Positions 31,525 to 40,575 of a DNA stretch of 64,000 nt are shown here, piece by piece. The notes beneath the pieces were generated by a model. The model searched no databases, was not told the origin of the DNA, and saw only the letters and a program-made list of their open reading frames with translations. Each line of letters begins with the position of its first letter. Position 1 is the stretch's first letter. A program made the translations under genes and the position numbers. The DNA is from Micrococcales bacterium KH10 (GTDB taxonomy: Bacteria; Actinomycetota; Actinomycetes; Actinomycetales; Cellulomonadaceae): contig FZPE01000001.1 of the NCBI GenBank assembly GCA_900188465.1, forward strand, positions 248,001 through 312,000. The letters run 5' to 3'.

Positions 31525-32214
31525 GTGAACCCTTCGATGCCTGTCAACGATGCACCGCTGCCCACCACCCGCCTTGTGGTGATGGATGTCGACTCGACTC
31601 TCATTGACCAAGAGGTGATCGAGGTGCTCGCCGGTGAAGCCGGAACTGCTGCAAAAGTAGCCGAAATCACCGAACGTGCGATGAATGGTGAGATTGACTT
31701 CACCGAGTCCTTGCGCGAGCGAGTGGCCACACTAGCCGGCCTGAAGACTGACATCTTCGACACAGCGATGCGGTCGGTGACGTTGACTCGCGGAGTCGCT
31801 CAATTCGTCTCCGACTCTCAAGCCCGCGGTTGGCACGTGACTCTGGTGTCGGGAGGATTCGCAGAGGTCGTAGTGCCGCTGGCACAGCCGCTGGGCATCA
31901 CACGCATCAGAGCGAATCGACTCGAGATCGTCGATGGCGTGCTGACCGGTCGCACCACTGGTCCAGTCATCGATGCCGCAGCCAAAGCTGCGGCACTGCG
32001 CGATTTCGCCGCTGAACTCGACCTGGAACTATCCGACACCATTGCCATCGGTGATGGTGCCAATGACCTAGAGATGCTCGGCCTGGCTGGAATCGGCATC
32101 GCCTTTTGTGCCAAACCGTTCGTTCAGGCCCGCACAACGCACCACGTCACCGAGCGTGACTTCGCCGCGGTGCTACCGCTGATCGACAGCATCGATAACG
32201 CTCAGAGCGCCTGA
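31525..32214 (+). CDS. serB: Phosphoserine phosphatase
   Basis: 229 residues, GTG start. TAGGCT lies eight bases before the start with no ribosome binding site between, so the mRNA may be leaderless. HAD motifs: 'MDVDSTLID' (Asp21, Asp23), 'SGGFAEVV', Lys in 'AAAKAAALRDF', and 'IGDGANDLEML'. It catalyses the last step of L-serine synthesis. The N-terminal ACT domain found in many actinobacterial SerB proteins is absent, so this is the short form. It follows glgC by 27 bases and may be co-transcribed. Confidence 0.9.
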   Translation: MNPSMPVNDAPLPTTRLVVMDVDSTLIDQEVIEVLAGEAGTAAKVAEITERAMNGEIDFTESLRERVATLAGLKTDIFDTAMRSVTLTRGVAQFVSDSQARGWHVTLVSGGFAEVVVPLAQPLGITRIRANRLEIVDGVLTGRTTGPVIDAAAKAAALRDFAAELDLELSDTIAIGDGANDLEMLGLAGIGIAFCAKPFVQARTTHHVTERDFAAVLPLIDSIDNAQSA

Positions 32215-32264
32215 GGCCCGCCGGGTTCCGTGCTTCCGCTGTGTCGGCCCAAGCAGGGTCCATG

Positions 32265-32798
32265 TCAGCCGGCGGTGCGCAGCACTCCAGTCAGGTTCGC
32301 GATGCCGCGTTGCCAATCAGACCAGGGCGCATCTGACGTGAGAACACAAGCGCTCGCTGTAGGCACGCCTACCTGTACTTGAGCCAGCGCGGCGGCATCA
32401 GAACCCGCTGCCGCCAAATAGTCCGCAGTCATCGAGATCACGGGTTCGTGACCAACGACGAGCACAGTCGAGGCGTCGCCAGCGTACTGTGCGACTAATT
32501 CGAGTACCACTGTCGCCGACGAGTAATACAGTTCGTCCAGTACCTCGGTTTGCGGTGGGGTCGCGTCTGGAGCCGCTTCGCTGAGCGCCCCGCTCAAAAT
32601 CTCCCAGGTCTGCCTGGTCCGCAACGCGGCCGAGCACAGCACCCGCTGCGGCAGTAACTGCCGATCAGCGAATATGGCGCCTAATTGATGCGCCTGTGTT
32701 CGACCGCGTAGCGCCAGCGCCCGCATTTTATCCGCGTCAGTGCCAGGCGATTCCGCCTTGGCATGACGCAGCAGTATCAGCGTGCGGTGAGAAGTCAT
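32265..32798 (-). CDS. SixA-like histidine phosphatase
   Basis: 177 residues. The phosphohistidine nucleophile motif 'LLRHAKAES' (Arg11-His12) and the second His in 'VVGHEPV' (about 116-121) fit the small SixA branch of the histidine phosphatase superfamily. SixA removes phosphate from phosphohistidine proteins. The start overlaps the fabI stop by four bases, so it is the third gene of the fabG-fabI-sixA unit. Coupling to fatty-acid synthesis is unexplained and may be only positional. Confidence 0.82.
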   Translation of the reverse strand: MTSHRTLILLRHAKAESPGTDADKMRALALRGRTQAHQLGAIFADRQLLPQRVLCSAALRTRQTWEILSGALSEAAPDATPPQTEVLDELYYSSATVVLELVAQYAGDASTVLVVGHEPVISMTADYLAAAGSDAAALAQVQVGVPTASACVLTSDAPWSDWQRGIANLTGVLRTAG

Positions 32799-33562
32799 AC
32801 GCCCATGATGTGAACGCCACCGTCAACGTGGACGATCTCACCGGTGGTAGCGGGGAACCAATCCGACAGCAACGCTGCAACACCGCGAGCGGCGGGCTCT
32901 GCGGTTGTCTGGTCCCAACCCAAGGGGGCACGATCTGGCCAGCCACCCTCCATCTTTTCGAAGCCAGGGATGGACTTGGCCGCAGTGGTGCGGATCGGGC
33001 CAGCCGAGACCAGGTTGACCCGCACGCCGTGTGGTCCCAGATCACGCGCCAGGTACCGCGCGGTCGATTCAAACGCGGCCTTCGCCACACCCATCCAGTC
33101 ATAGACCGGCCAAGCGAACTGTGCGTCAAAGGTCAAACCGACGACAGCACCACCACCCGTCATCAGCGGCAGGGCTGCTGTTGACAATGACTTGAGCGAG
33201 AACGCGGAGACTTCCAGCGCAGTGGCGACATCCGGCCACTGCGCGGCCAAGAAGTTGCCACCCATGACTGACTGCGGCGCAAAGCCGATCGAGTGCACCA
33301 CGCCGTCAAGCGAGTCCACATGCTCGCGCACCGCGTCAGCCAAGCCGTTCAGGTCATCCTCGTTTGTGACATCCAACTGCACTACTGGTGCGGGCTTGGG
33401 GAGTCTGCGAGCGAAGGTCTCAGTGAGTTTGAATTGACGACCGAAGGACGTCAACACCAGCTCGGCGCCTTCTTCCTGCGCCAATCGAGCCGCGTGGAAT
33501 GCGATGGACGAGTCCGTCAGCACGCCAGTGATCAGCAGCTTTTTGCCTTCAAGTAAGCCCAT
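32795..33562 (-). CDS. fabI: Enoyl-[ACP] reductase (InhA/FabI type)
   Basis: 255 residues. The N-terminal 'LEGKKLLITGVLTDSSIAFHAARLAQEEGA' is the modified NAD-binding motif of FabI/InhA, and the Y-x6-K active site is Tyr154-Lys161 ('YDWMGVAK'). 'HSIGFAP' near residue 90 is also characteristic. It reduces enoyl-ACP with NADH in the last step of the fatty-acid elongation cycle and is the class of enzyme inhibited by isoniazid adducts and triclosan. It lies downstream of fabG, matching the mabA-inhA order of mycobacteria. Confidence 0.93.
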   Translation of the reverse strand: MGLLEGKKLLITGVLTDSSIAFHAARLAQEEGAELVLTSFGRQFKLTETFARRLPKPAPVVQLDVTNEDDLNGLADAVREHVDSLDGVVHSIGFAPQSVMGGNFLAAQWPDVATALEVSAFSLKSLSTAALPLMTGGGAVVGLTFDAQFAWPVYDWMGVAKAAFESTARYLARDLGPHGVRVNLVSAGPIRTTAAKSIPGFEKMEGGWPDRAPLGWDQTTAEPAARGVAALLSDWFPATTGEIVHVDGGVHIMGV

Positions 33563-33696
33563 GGTTGATGTATCCCTCTCCTGAATTTTCTCGGCCCGTC
33601 ACCAGGCGTGCCGCTACATCGTGCCTCACCCCGTGGCGAGACTTATAAAACTTGCTACCGCCCATAGTTTCACATGACGGTGGCGGCGTACGTCGG

Positions 33697-34434
33697 TCAA
33701 TGTCCCATGCCCAAGCCACCATCGACTGGAATGACGGCTCCGGAAATGTACCCCGATTCATCGGAACTGAGGAACTCCACAGCGGCCGCGACTTCGCTCG
33801 GGTCGGCGAAACGCCCAGCTGGAATGGCCTTCTTGTACTCATCCTGCTTGGCTTCGGGCAACGCTGCCGTCATGTCTGTGTCGATGAATCCCGGTGCCAC
33901 CACGTTGGCGGTAATACCGCGGCTACCGATTTCCCGGGTGATTGACCGTGCCACACCTACCAGTGCGGCTTTGGAGGCCGAATAGTTTACTTGTCCGGCA
34001 CCGCCATAAAGACCGATAACCGATGAGATCAGCACAATCCTGCCGAAGCGCCCCTTGATCATGCCTTTAGACGCACGGCGCACGCAGCGAAAGGTCCCGG
34101 TCAGGTTCACGTCGATAACGTCGGCGAAGTCTTCATCTGACATGCGCATCAACAACGTGTCGCGGGTGATTCCGGCGTTGGCCACCAGCACTTCAACCGG
34201 ACCCAGTTCGGCTTCGATCTGACTGAAGGCCGCGTCGACAGCCGCACTGTCTGTCACATCGGCAACTGCTCCGAATACTCCTTCGGGCAAGTCGCCAGAC
34301 CGATAGATTGTCGCCACTTTGTCGCCGGCGGCCACAAAACGTTCCGCGATGGCTCGTCCGATACCGCGATTGGCTCCGGTTACTACGACGACACGGGAGC
34401 GACGGCCTGTGGCCGCTGTGGTCTCAATGCTCAC
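33697..34434 (-). CDS. fabG: 3-oxoacyl-[ACP] reductase FabG (MabA-like)
   Basis: 245 residues. SDR motifs: 'VTGANRGIGRAIAERF' (about 18-33), 'NAGITRD' (about 86-92), 'ISSVIGLYGGAGQVNYSASK' with Tyr151 and Lys155. It reduces beta-ketoacyl-ACP with NADPH in the fatty-acid cycle. It is the first gene of the operon with fabI 134 bases downstream. The 134-base gap contains no clear terminator. Its start is divergent from the DUF3099 gene across about 145 bases. Confidence 0.93.
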   Translation of the reverse strand: MSIETTAATGRRSRVVVVTGANRGIGRAIAERFVAAGDKVATIYRSGDLPEGVFGAVADVTDSAAVDAAFSQIEAELGPVEVLVANAGITRDTLLMRMSDEDFADVIDVNLTGTFRCVRRASKGMIKGRFGRIVLISSVIGLYGGAGQVNYSASKAALVGVARSITREIGSRGITANVVAPGFIDTDMTAALPEAKQDEYKKAIPAGRFADPSEVAAAVEFLSSDESGYISGAVIPVDGGLGMGH

Positions 34435-34580
34435 GGTTACGCTGACTCCTTACTCGTTCTGACAAATGCGGGTGAAAGGCGCGATGTTTTTGGCTCGTTG
34501 TCTTGGATCAGCGTAGCGGCTCACCACTGATATCGCTGTGACGACCCACTTTACTGCCGAGTATTTCGTAGACTTCTTAG

Positions 34581-34949
34581 GTGAGACGCCGTAGCGGCAA
34601 AACCAGCCAGGGTGACCGACCCGCCGAAACGATACACCCGATCACTTCGGCTCCCGTGCCGTTGGTCGATGACCAACAGCGCCGTATGCGCCGCTACCTG
34701 ATTCAGATGACCATCCGGGTAGTGTGTTTCATCGTGGCTTTTGTTGCGTGGACGGTATACCCGAATCCTTATCTGATGATTGGTCTGGTCGGTGCTGCCG
34801 CTGTGCTGCCGTACTTTGCAGTCGTGGGTGTCAATGCCGGACGTGAATCGCACGCCACGACGTATTCCGTTCCATCAGTGACCGACCCCCAGCGCCACTT
34901 GACTTCCGAGACTCCCAGGGAAGACGAAGATCTATATGACGAGCAATGA
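34581..34949 (+). CDS. DUF3099 membrane protein
   Basis: 122 residues, GTG start. Two transmembrane helices ('YLIQMTIRVVCFIVAFVAWTV' and 'PYLMIGLVGAAAVLPYFAVVGVNAG', about 40-85) are flanked by a basic, Pro-containing N-terminus and an acidic C-terminus. The arrangement 'MRRYLIQMTIRVVCF' followed by 'NAGRE' is typical of the actinobacterial DUF3099 family. Function is unknown. Its end overlaps the next small gene by 14 bases, and surf1 follows, so it may belong to a small operon linked to oxidase biogenesis. Confidence 0.8.
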   Translation: MRRRSGKTSQGDRPAETIHPITSAPVPLVDDQQRRMRRYLIQMTIRVVCFIVAFVAWTVYPNPYLMIGLVGAAAVLPYFAVVGVNAGRESHATTYSVPSVTDPQRHLTSETPREDEDLYDEQ

Positions 34950-35163
34950 CGAGTTTGTCGCCGCCGAGCCCGCTATCTGTAACGCGAAAGGTTGCACTGA
35001 ACTCGCGGAAATGGCGGTTCGATGGAACAACCCGAAGATCCATACGCCTGATCGTCGTAAGATCTGGGCTGCTTGCCCCGGCCATGTGGCACATCTTGAG
35101 AATTTTCTGCAGTTGCGCGGATTCTGGAAAGATACCGTGCCGCTGACCGAAGCCGAGAAGTGA
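34936..35163 (+). CDS. Small conserved protein with two cysteine positions
   Basis: 75 residues, ATG at 34936 overlapping the DUF3099 gene. It reads 'ICNAKGCTELAEMAVRWNNPKIHTPDRRKIWAACPGH', i.e. C-x4-C, then a single C and H, a possible metal site. The same kind of small protein directly precedes surf1 in many actinobacteria (sometimes misnamed acetone carboxylase). Its stop (TGATG) overlaps the surf1 start. Function is unknown; a link to oxidase assembly is suggested only by position. Confidence 0.7.
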   Translation: MTSNDEFVAAEPAICNAKGCTELAEMAVRWNNPKIHTPDRRKIWAACPGHVAHLENFLQLRGFWKDTVPLTEAEK

Positions 35164-36053
35164 TGTCATTGACCGTTCCGACCGGCACCAGTGATACTCG
35201 GATTCACCAGGTGCGCTCTTGGCTGATCTTGGGCATCGCGGCGGTGCTCTTGGCCGCCACCTGTGTGTTTCTCGGTCTGTGGCAGTGGGGGCGCCATGAG
35301 GATCGCAGTGCCCGTATCGAACAGATCGAACGTGCCTATAACGCCCCGGCTGTTCCCGTCTCAGAGCTGCTCGATAGCGACGGCTCCATCCCTGCGGATA
35401 TCCAGTGGCATCCAGTGACGCTCACGGGACATTATGTCGGCGACCCGGTGTTGGTGCGTAACCGCCCTGTTGGCCTGGGCAGCGGCTTTCACGTGCTGGG
35501 AGTGATGGAACTAGAGGACGGGAGCAGACTCGTCATCAATCGTGGTTATCTGCCGACAAAACTCTCACCGGAGCAGGTGACCATTCCCCCGATCCATCCC
35601 GGCACAGTCACGTTGACTGGCAGGGTACGTCCGTCCGAGCCGAACAATTCCCGTGGTGTGGTCGGTAACCAGGTCTATACCTTCTCTCCGGAGCAAGTGA
35701 TCGAGGCCGCGGGACTACCTGAGCCGACTGACGGCCTAGTGCGCTATTCCTATGTGGTCGCGGCCGAATCCGGCACTGACTCATCGGCTGGGATGCTGGC
35801 GTTACCCGCACCCTCGACCGATATCGGCTCACACCTGTCTTACGCCTTTCAATGGTGGATCTTTGCGACGGGAATCCTTGGGTTGTATGTTGTCTTGGCG
35901 TTGCGTGAGTTCCGCTCCCGCAGGCTTACGCTGGATGATCTCATCGACGACGAGCGCTCCCCCGCCTCAGCTCACAAGTCGTCACGTAAACCGAAGAAGC
36001 CTCGCATTGACGAGGATGCCGAAGACGCTGCCGTCTCATCGCAGCTACAGTAA
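35163..36053 (+). CDS. SURF1 family cytochrome oxidase biogenesis protein
   Basis: 296 residues from the ATG at 35163, overlapping the previous stop. Two transmembrane helices flank a large extracytoplasmic domain: 'WLILGIAAVLLAATCVFLGLWQWGRH' (about 18-43) and 'FQWWIFATGILGLYVVLALREF' (about 226-247). The SURF1 signature 'FLGLWQWGRHEDRSARI' and 'VLVRNRPVGLGSGFHVL' are present. SURF1 assists heme a insertion into aa3 oxidase, which is encoded about 25 kb downstream (ctaC/ctaD). The C-terminus is acidic and basic low complexity. Confidence 0.9.
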   Translation: MSLTVPTGTSDTRIHQVRSWLILGIAAVLLAATCVFLGLWQWGRHEDRSARIEQIERAYNAPAVPVSELLDSDGSIPADIQWHPVTLTGHYVGDPVLVRNRPVGLGSGFHVLGVMELEDGSRLVINRGYLPTKLSPEQVTIPPIHPGTVTLTGRVRPSEPNNSRGVVGNQVYTFSPEQVIEAAGLPEPTDGLVRYSYVVAAESGTDSSAGMLALPAPSTDIGSHLSYAFQWWIFATGILGLYVVLALREFRSRRLTLDDLIDDERSPASAHKSSRKPKKPRIDEDAEDAAVSSQLQ

Positions 36054-36069
36054 CGGCCGCAGTGACTGA

Positions 36070-38172
36070 TCACGCGTCAATCCGGGAGTAATCGATTCCG
36101 GCTGCGCTGGAGATCAAGAACTCTTTGCGCGGAGCGACATCGGACCCCATCAGCAGTTCAAAGATCTGTTCCGCGGACTGGCCGTCGGCCACTGTGACAC
36201 GCCGCAAGGTGCGATGTACCGGGTCCATGGTTGTCTCAGCCAACTGGTCGGCATCCATCTCGCCGAGACCTTTGTAACGCTGAATATCGTCTTTGTATTT
36301 CTTGCCCGCCTTGTTGAGCTTCTTGAGGACCTGCTCTAGTTCGGCTTCGGAATAGGTGTGGATGTATTCGTTGCCGCCTCGTTTGATCAGTTCGATGCGG
36401 TGCAACGGTGGCACGGCGGCATAGACTCGGCCCGCATCGATCATGGGCCGCATGTAACGGAAGAACAGCGTGAGCAGCAAGGTACGGATGTGCGCACCGT
36501 CGACATCGGCATCGGTCATCAGCACGACTTTTCCGTACCGGGCTGCTTCCAGATCGAAGGTGCGACCCGAACCGGCGCCCAGCACCTGAATGATCGCCGC
36601 GCATTCGGCGTTCTTCAGCATGTCTGAGATCGATGCCTTCTGGACGTTCAGAATCTTTCCGCGAATCGGCAAGAGCGCCTGGTAGTCCGACGAGCGGGCC
36701 AGCTTCGCGGTGCCCAATGCGGAGTCGCCCTCGACGATGAACAGTTCCGAACGGTTCACATCGTCGGTGCGGCAGTCCGCCAGTTTCGCGGGTAAGGAAC
36801 TGGTCTCGAGTGCGTTTTTTCGCCGCGATATCTCTTTGAGTTTGCGGGCAGAGAGTCGCGCCCGCATCTCGGCAACGATCTTCTCGAGAAGCATCGCTGC
36901 CTGAGTCTTGTCGTCACGTTTAGTCGCGTTGAATCGTTCCGCGAGGCCTTTTTCGATCACCTTCGACACGATTGCCCGTACCGGCGCTGTTCCCAGGATC
37001 TCTTTGGTCTGCCCTTCGAACTGCGGTTCGGCGAGTCTGACGGTGACAACCGCCGTCAACCCTGCAAGTGCGTCATCTTTATCGACTCGCTCTGAGGCGT
37101 CCTTGGACGAGATCTTGAGTTTGCGGGCATTCGCGTCTACCGCTTTACGAATACCTTTGAGCAGTCCCGCTTCGAACCCAGCAAGGTGTGAACCGCCCTT
37201 GGGCGTGGCGATGATGTTCACAAAGGACCGCACCGTGGTCTCGTATCCGACGCCCCATCGCAGCGCGACATCGACATAACAGGTGCGCGTCACTTCTTGC
37301 GGCGTGAGATGACCCTTACCGTCAAGTACTGGCACGGTCTCGTTGAACTCGCCTTCACCGGTGAAGTGCCATGTGGAGGTGACAGCACCATCGGGCGCCA
37401 GGAAGTCGACGAAGTCCACCGCACCGCCGGTGTGATGGAAGGTCTCAGAGGTGACGGCATCTGGACCGCCACGCTCGTCGCGGATAGTGATGTGCAATCC
37501 GGGAACCAGGAAGCTGGTCTGACGTGCCCGCACGACGAGTTCCTCATAGGAGAACACAGCTGTTGCGGGGAAAATCTGCCGATCAGCCCAGTAGCGCACC
37601 CTCGTACCGGTCACACCGCGCTTGACCTTGCCGACTACCGGGATGTCAGGACTGTCGGCGGGGGTGAAAGGAGCGTCAGGGCTGACGCCCTTCTTGTCGT
37701 CGAACGTTCCGGTCTCACCCCGGTGAAAGCTCATCCGGTATGTCTTCGATGCACGGTCGACTTCGACATCGAGTCGTGCTGAAAGCGCGTTGACCACCGA
37801 AGCTCCAACACCGTGCAGACCACCCGATGCGGTGTAAGAGCCACCGCCGAACTTGCCGCCGGCATGCAACTTGGTGAAGACCACCTCGACACCGCTCAAC
37901 CCGGTTTTGGGCTCGATGTCAACAGGAATGCCGCGACCGTCGTCAGCGACAGTCACCGACCCGTCATCGTGCAACACGACGTCGATGTGGGTGCAGTGGC
38001 CAGCCAGCGCCTCATCGACAGAGTTATCGATGATCTCCCATAGGCAGTGCATCAGGCCACGTGAGTCAGTCGAGCCAACGTACATTCCGGGTCGCTTCCG
38101 CACGGCCTCCAGGCCTTCCAACACGGTGAGGTGATGGGCTGAATACGTGGGATCGGCTGCCGCAATAGTCAC
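36070..38172 (-). CDS. parE: DNA topoisomerase IV subunit B / GyrB-type ATPase subunit
   Basis: 700 residues. GHKL ATPase motifs: 'IIDNSVDEALAGH', 'VADDGRGIPVD', 'GGLHGVGASVVNALS'. The TOPRIM domain has 'VEGDSALGTAK' (about 478) and 'MTDADVDGAHIRTLLL' (about 552). Length and 'SVTVADDGRGIPVDIEPKTGLSG' resemble actinobacterial ParE (present in Streptomyces, missing in Mycobacterium). The partner parC is not in the window, so a GyrB paralogue cannot be excluded. It is convergent with surf1 and divergent from the small zinc-ribbon gene. Confidence 0.88.
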   Translation of the reverse strand: MTIAAADPTYSAHHLTVLEGLEAVRKRPGMYVGSTDSRGLMHCLWEIIDNSVDEALAGHCTHIDVVLHDDGSVTVADDGRGIPVDIEPKTGLSGVEVVFTKLHAGGKFGGGSYTASGGLHGVGASVVNALSARLDVEVDRASKTYRMSFHRGETGTFDDKKGVSPDAPFTPADSPDIPVVGKVKRGVTGTRVRYWADRQIFPATAVFSYEELVVRARQTSFLVPGLHITIRDERGGPDAVTSETFHHTGGAVDFVDFLAPDGAVTSTWHFTGEGEFNETVPVLDGKGHLTPQEVTRTCYVDVALRWGVGYETTVRSFVNIIATPKGGSHLAGFEAGLLKGIRKAVDANARKLKISSKDASERVDKDDALAGLTAVVTVRLAEPQFEGQTKEILGTAPVRAIVSKVIEKGLAERFNATKRDDKTQAAMLLEKIVAEMRARLSARKLKEISRRKNALETSSLPAKLADCRTDDVNRSELFIVEGDSALGTAKLARSSDYQALLPIRGKILNVQKASISDMLKNAECAAIIQVLGAGSGRTFDLEAARYGKVVLMTDADVDGAHIRTLLLTLFFRYMRPMIDAGRVYAAVPPLHRIELIKRGGNEYIHTYSEAELEQVLKKLNKAGKKYKDDIQRYKGLGEMDADQLAETTMDPVHRTLRRVTVADGQSAEQIFELLMGSDVAPRKEFLISSAAGIDYSRIDA

Positions 38173-38230
38173 AGGTGCGAGCCTAGCGGGTTCGCCCCGG
38201 CAAACCGGTTAATTGCCCCCGTCACGTCAC

Positions 38231-38311
38231 AATCTGGTATAGAAACTTCGCGGGCAGCGAACCTAGCGGAAAATCTGGCATAGAAACGGCGCATAGATGG
38301 TTGGATAGAAC
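38231..38311 (+). repeat. Three imperfect TGG-N-ATAGAAC repeats upstream of a small gene
   Basis: AATCTGGTATAGAAAC (38231-38246) recurs as AATCTGGCATAGAAAC (38272-38287), 41 bases later, and partly as TTGGATAGAAC (38301-38311), just before the start of the small zinc-ribbon gene. Each contains a -10-like TATAGA/CATAGA/GATAGA, so tandem promoters or a repeated regulator site are possible. Confidence 0.45.
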
Positions 38312-38518
38312 GTGATGACAACGACGATTGAACCTGTAGAACTCACCGCATCCGACCGTTGCGACCGATGCGGGGCACGCGCCTATGTCCGCGTGACCCT
38401 TCCGGTGGGCGAGTTGCTCTTCTGCGGCCACCACGCCCGGGAGCACTCCGATAGCTACGCTCAGGTCGCAACGCATATCCAAGACGAGACTTCTCGGCTT
38501 TACGAGAACCAAGACTGA
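38312..38518 (+). CDS. Small zinc-ribbon-like protein (DUF7455 type)
   Basis: 68 residues, GTG at 38312 (ATG one codon later). It carries 'CDRCGARAYVRVTLPVGELLFCGHHAREH', with four Cys/His positions (C-x2-C ... C-x2-H) fitting one zinc ion. This small protein is typically encoded next to the principal sigma factor in actinobacteria, as here (convergent with sigA, 126 bases apart). Function is not established; association with transcription is suggested only by this conserved neighbourhood. Confidence 0.75.
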   Translation: MMTTTIEPVELTASDRCDRCGARAYVRVTLPVGELLFCGHHAREHSDSYAQVATHIQDETSRLYENQD

Positions 38519-38592
38519 CATCGCACGGTGCTGCTGATCTGACAGCAATGATCTGAAGTATCGAAGCAATGCGGCACTGTCACTGAAATAGA

Positions 38593-38633
38593 GCGGTGGG
38601 GCGGAGAACCTTGAAGGTTCTCCGCCCCACCGC
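38593..38633. terminator. 18-bp perfect hairpin between convergent genes
   Basis: Arms 38593-38610 and 38616-38633 are perfect reverse complements around a 5-base loop. It lies between the zinc-ribbon gene (ends 38518) and sigA (ends 38645) and most likely terminates both. Confidence 0.85.
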
Positions 38634-38644
38634 TTATCCGTCTC

Positions 38645-40393
38645 CTAGTCGAGGTAGTCGCGTAGCACCTGCGACCGACTGGGGTGACGTAGTTTAGACA
38701 TCGTCTTCGACTCGATCTGTCGGATGCGTTCGCGAGTAACGCCGTAGACCTTCCCGATGTCGTCCAACGTGCGTGGTTGTCCGTCCTGCAGGCCGAACCG
38801 CATCGAGACCACACCCGATTCGCGCTGCGACAAAGTATCGAGCACCTGACGCAGCTGCTCTTGCAGCAGCGTGAAGCTCACCGCGTCGGCTGGGACGATT
38901 GCTTCGGAGTCTTCGATCAAGTCACCGAACTCACTGTCACCGTCTTCGCCAAGCGGGGTGTGTAGTGAGATGGGCTCACGACCATATTTTTGAACCTCGA
39001 CGACCTTCTCCGGAGTCATGTCGAGTTCCAAGGCGAGTTCTTCTGGCGTGGGTTCACGGCCCAAGTCCTGCAGCATCTGACGCTGGACTCGCGCAAGCTT
39101 GTTGATGACCTCGACCATGTGTACCGGAATACGGATGGTACGGGCTTGATCTGCCATAGCGCGGGTAATTGCCTGGCGGATCCACCAGGTTGCGTACGTG
39201 GAGAACTTGTATCCCTTGGTGTAGTCGAATTTTTCGACCGCGCGGATCAGACCCAAGTTGCCTTCTTGGATCAGGTCCAAGAAGAGCATGCCTCGTCCGG
39301 TGTAGCGCTTAGCCAGCGAGACGACAAGCCTCAAGTTTGCTTCCAGCAGGTGGTTCTTGGCCCGTCGACCGTCATTGACGATCCAGTCCATTTCGCGGCG
39401 GGCCTTACCTTCGTATGGCCCCTCGGTCTTGAGTTTATGTTCGGCATACAGGCCGGCTTCAATACGCTTGGCAAGTTCGACTTCCTGCTCCGCGTTAAGC
39501 AGCGCAACCTTACCGATCTGCTTGAGGTAGTCCTTGACGGGATCAGCAGTCGCGCCAGCGGTAACCACCTGTTGCGCCGGAGCATCGTCGTCATCAGCGT
39601 CCGAAACGACGAAGCCCGATGCTTCCTCATGTTCGTCACCCTGCGTCTTCTCGCCCTCAGCGACCGTGTCTGTCTTAGGTGCGTTCGCTTCGTCGAGCAC
39701 TTCTGCTGTTTTCTCGGCCTCTTCGGAGGCATCGGCCGCAGCGCTCTTCTTACCGGTTGCCTTCTTGGCAGCGCTCTTCGCTGCCGGTGCTTTGGCGCTC
39801 CCAGTTGTCGGCTTCTTCGCAGCCGTGCGACGCTTAGGGGCGGCTTTCTTGTCGGAGTCTGCTGCAGTCGCGTCAGCTTCAACCGCACTGTCCGCGTCAA
39901 CGGGCTCGTCGGCTTTCGTAGCGGCCGACTTCGTCGTCCGCTTAGCCTTCGTGGTTGAAGCTGCCGTCTTGGTAGTCGCAGCACGCTTCTTCGTCGCGCC
40001 AGCAGTCTTTGATGCCGGTGCCTCATCGGCAGAGTCGTTGTCAGCCTCAACCGTCGCTACAGCGGCATCTGAGGCGGCCTTGGTCTTCTTAGTAGCCGTC
40101 TTCGACTTCGACGTTGTCTTCGAGACCTTGGCCGTCACCTCTGAGCGCGTGGAGGCAGCTGCCGCAACAGCGCTGACAGCTGTGTGATCGGCATGCACCG
40201 TGACACCTGCTGAGGTGAAGGCGTCCAAAATGGCACGTAGATCACGAGGACGAGTCACACCGGCAGCCTCGCAGGCGTGCCGCAAGGCATCCCCGGAGAT
40301 CTGGCCGTTGAGCGTCCCCTGATCGAACAAGTTGCGCAAGCGCTCGTGTTGAAAATGGGCAGGCAGTGAAGTTGCTGAATTGGTGTTCGCCAC
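38645..40393 (-). CDS. sigA: Principal RNA polymerase sigma factor
   Basis: 582 residues from the GTG at 40393, chosen because GAAGGG lies six bases upstream; the longer frame to 40519 reads into non-coding sequence. The N-terminal region 1.1-like extension (about 90-280) is Lys/Ala-rich ('[13 protein letters not shown]') as in HrdB/SigA of actinobacteria. Core regions are intact: 'VRDYLKQIG'-like 1.2, 2.4 '[22 protein letters not shown]', 3.0, and 4.2 '[19 protein letters not shown]'. It recognises the -10/-35 promoters for housekeeping genes. Downstream is a strong bidirectional hairpin. Confidence 0.95.
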   Translation of the reverse strand: MANTNSATSLPAHFQHERLRNLFDQGTLNGQISGDALRHACEAAGVTRPRDLRAILDAFTSAGVTVHADHTAVSAVAAAASTRSEVTAKVSKTTSKSKTATKKTKAASDAAVATVEADNDSADEAPASKTAGATKKRAATTKTAASTTKAKRTTKSAATKADEPVDADSAVEADATAADSDKKAAPKRRTAAKKPTTGSAKAPAAKSAAKKATGKKSAAADASEEAEKTAEVLDEANAPKTDTVAEGEKTQGDEHEEASGFVVSDADDDDAPAQQVVTAGATADPVKDYLKQIGKVALLNAEQEVELAKRIEAGLYAEHKLKTEGPYEGKARREMDWIVNDGRRAKNHLLEANLRLVVSLAKRYTGRGMLFLDLIQEGNLGLIRAVEKFDYTKGYKFSTYATWWIRQAITRAMADQARTIRIPVHMVEVINKLARVQRQMLQDLGREPTPEELALELDMTPEKVVEVQKYGREPISLHTPLGEDGDSEFGDLIEDSEAIVPADAVSFTLLQEQLRQVLDTLSQRESGVVSMRFGLQDGQPRTLDDIGKVYGVTRERIRQIESKTMSKLRHPSRSQVLRDYLD

Positions 40394-40575
40394 AAAGAAC
40401 CCTTCGGCATTGTTTCGGGCGGAGGAACCTGCCGGGCTTACCGGCAACTCCATATTGTACCTGTGTCCACTGCAACCACCGTACATAGCAGTAACCACGC
40501 CCGATAATTCAGTGCACACCTGAATATCTCAACCATGACTCTTCACGGGCTATTCCCACTTCTCAGGAGTTTTGT

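Noticed and set aside
38990-39958. Plus-strand open frame of 322 codons opposite sigA
   Set aside because: Antisense to the low-complexity N-terminal region of sigA; no family pattern.
40394-40519. N-terminal extension of sigA to 40519
   Set aside because: No ribosome binding site and non-protein-like content; the GTG at 40393 has a good Shine-Dalgarno at proper distance.
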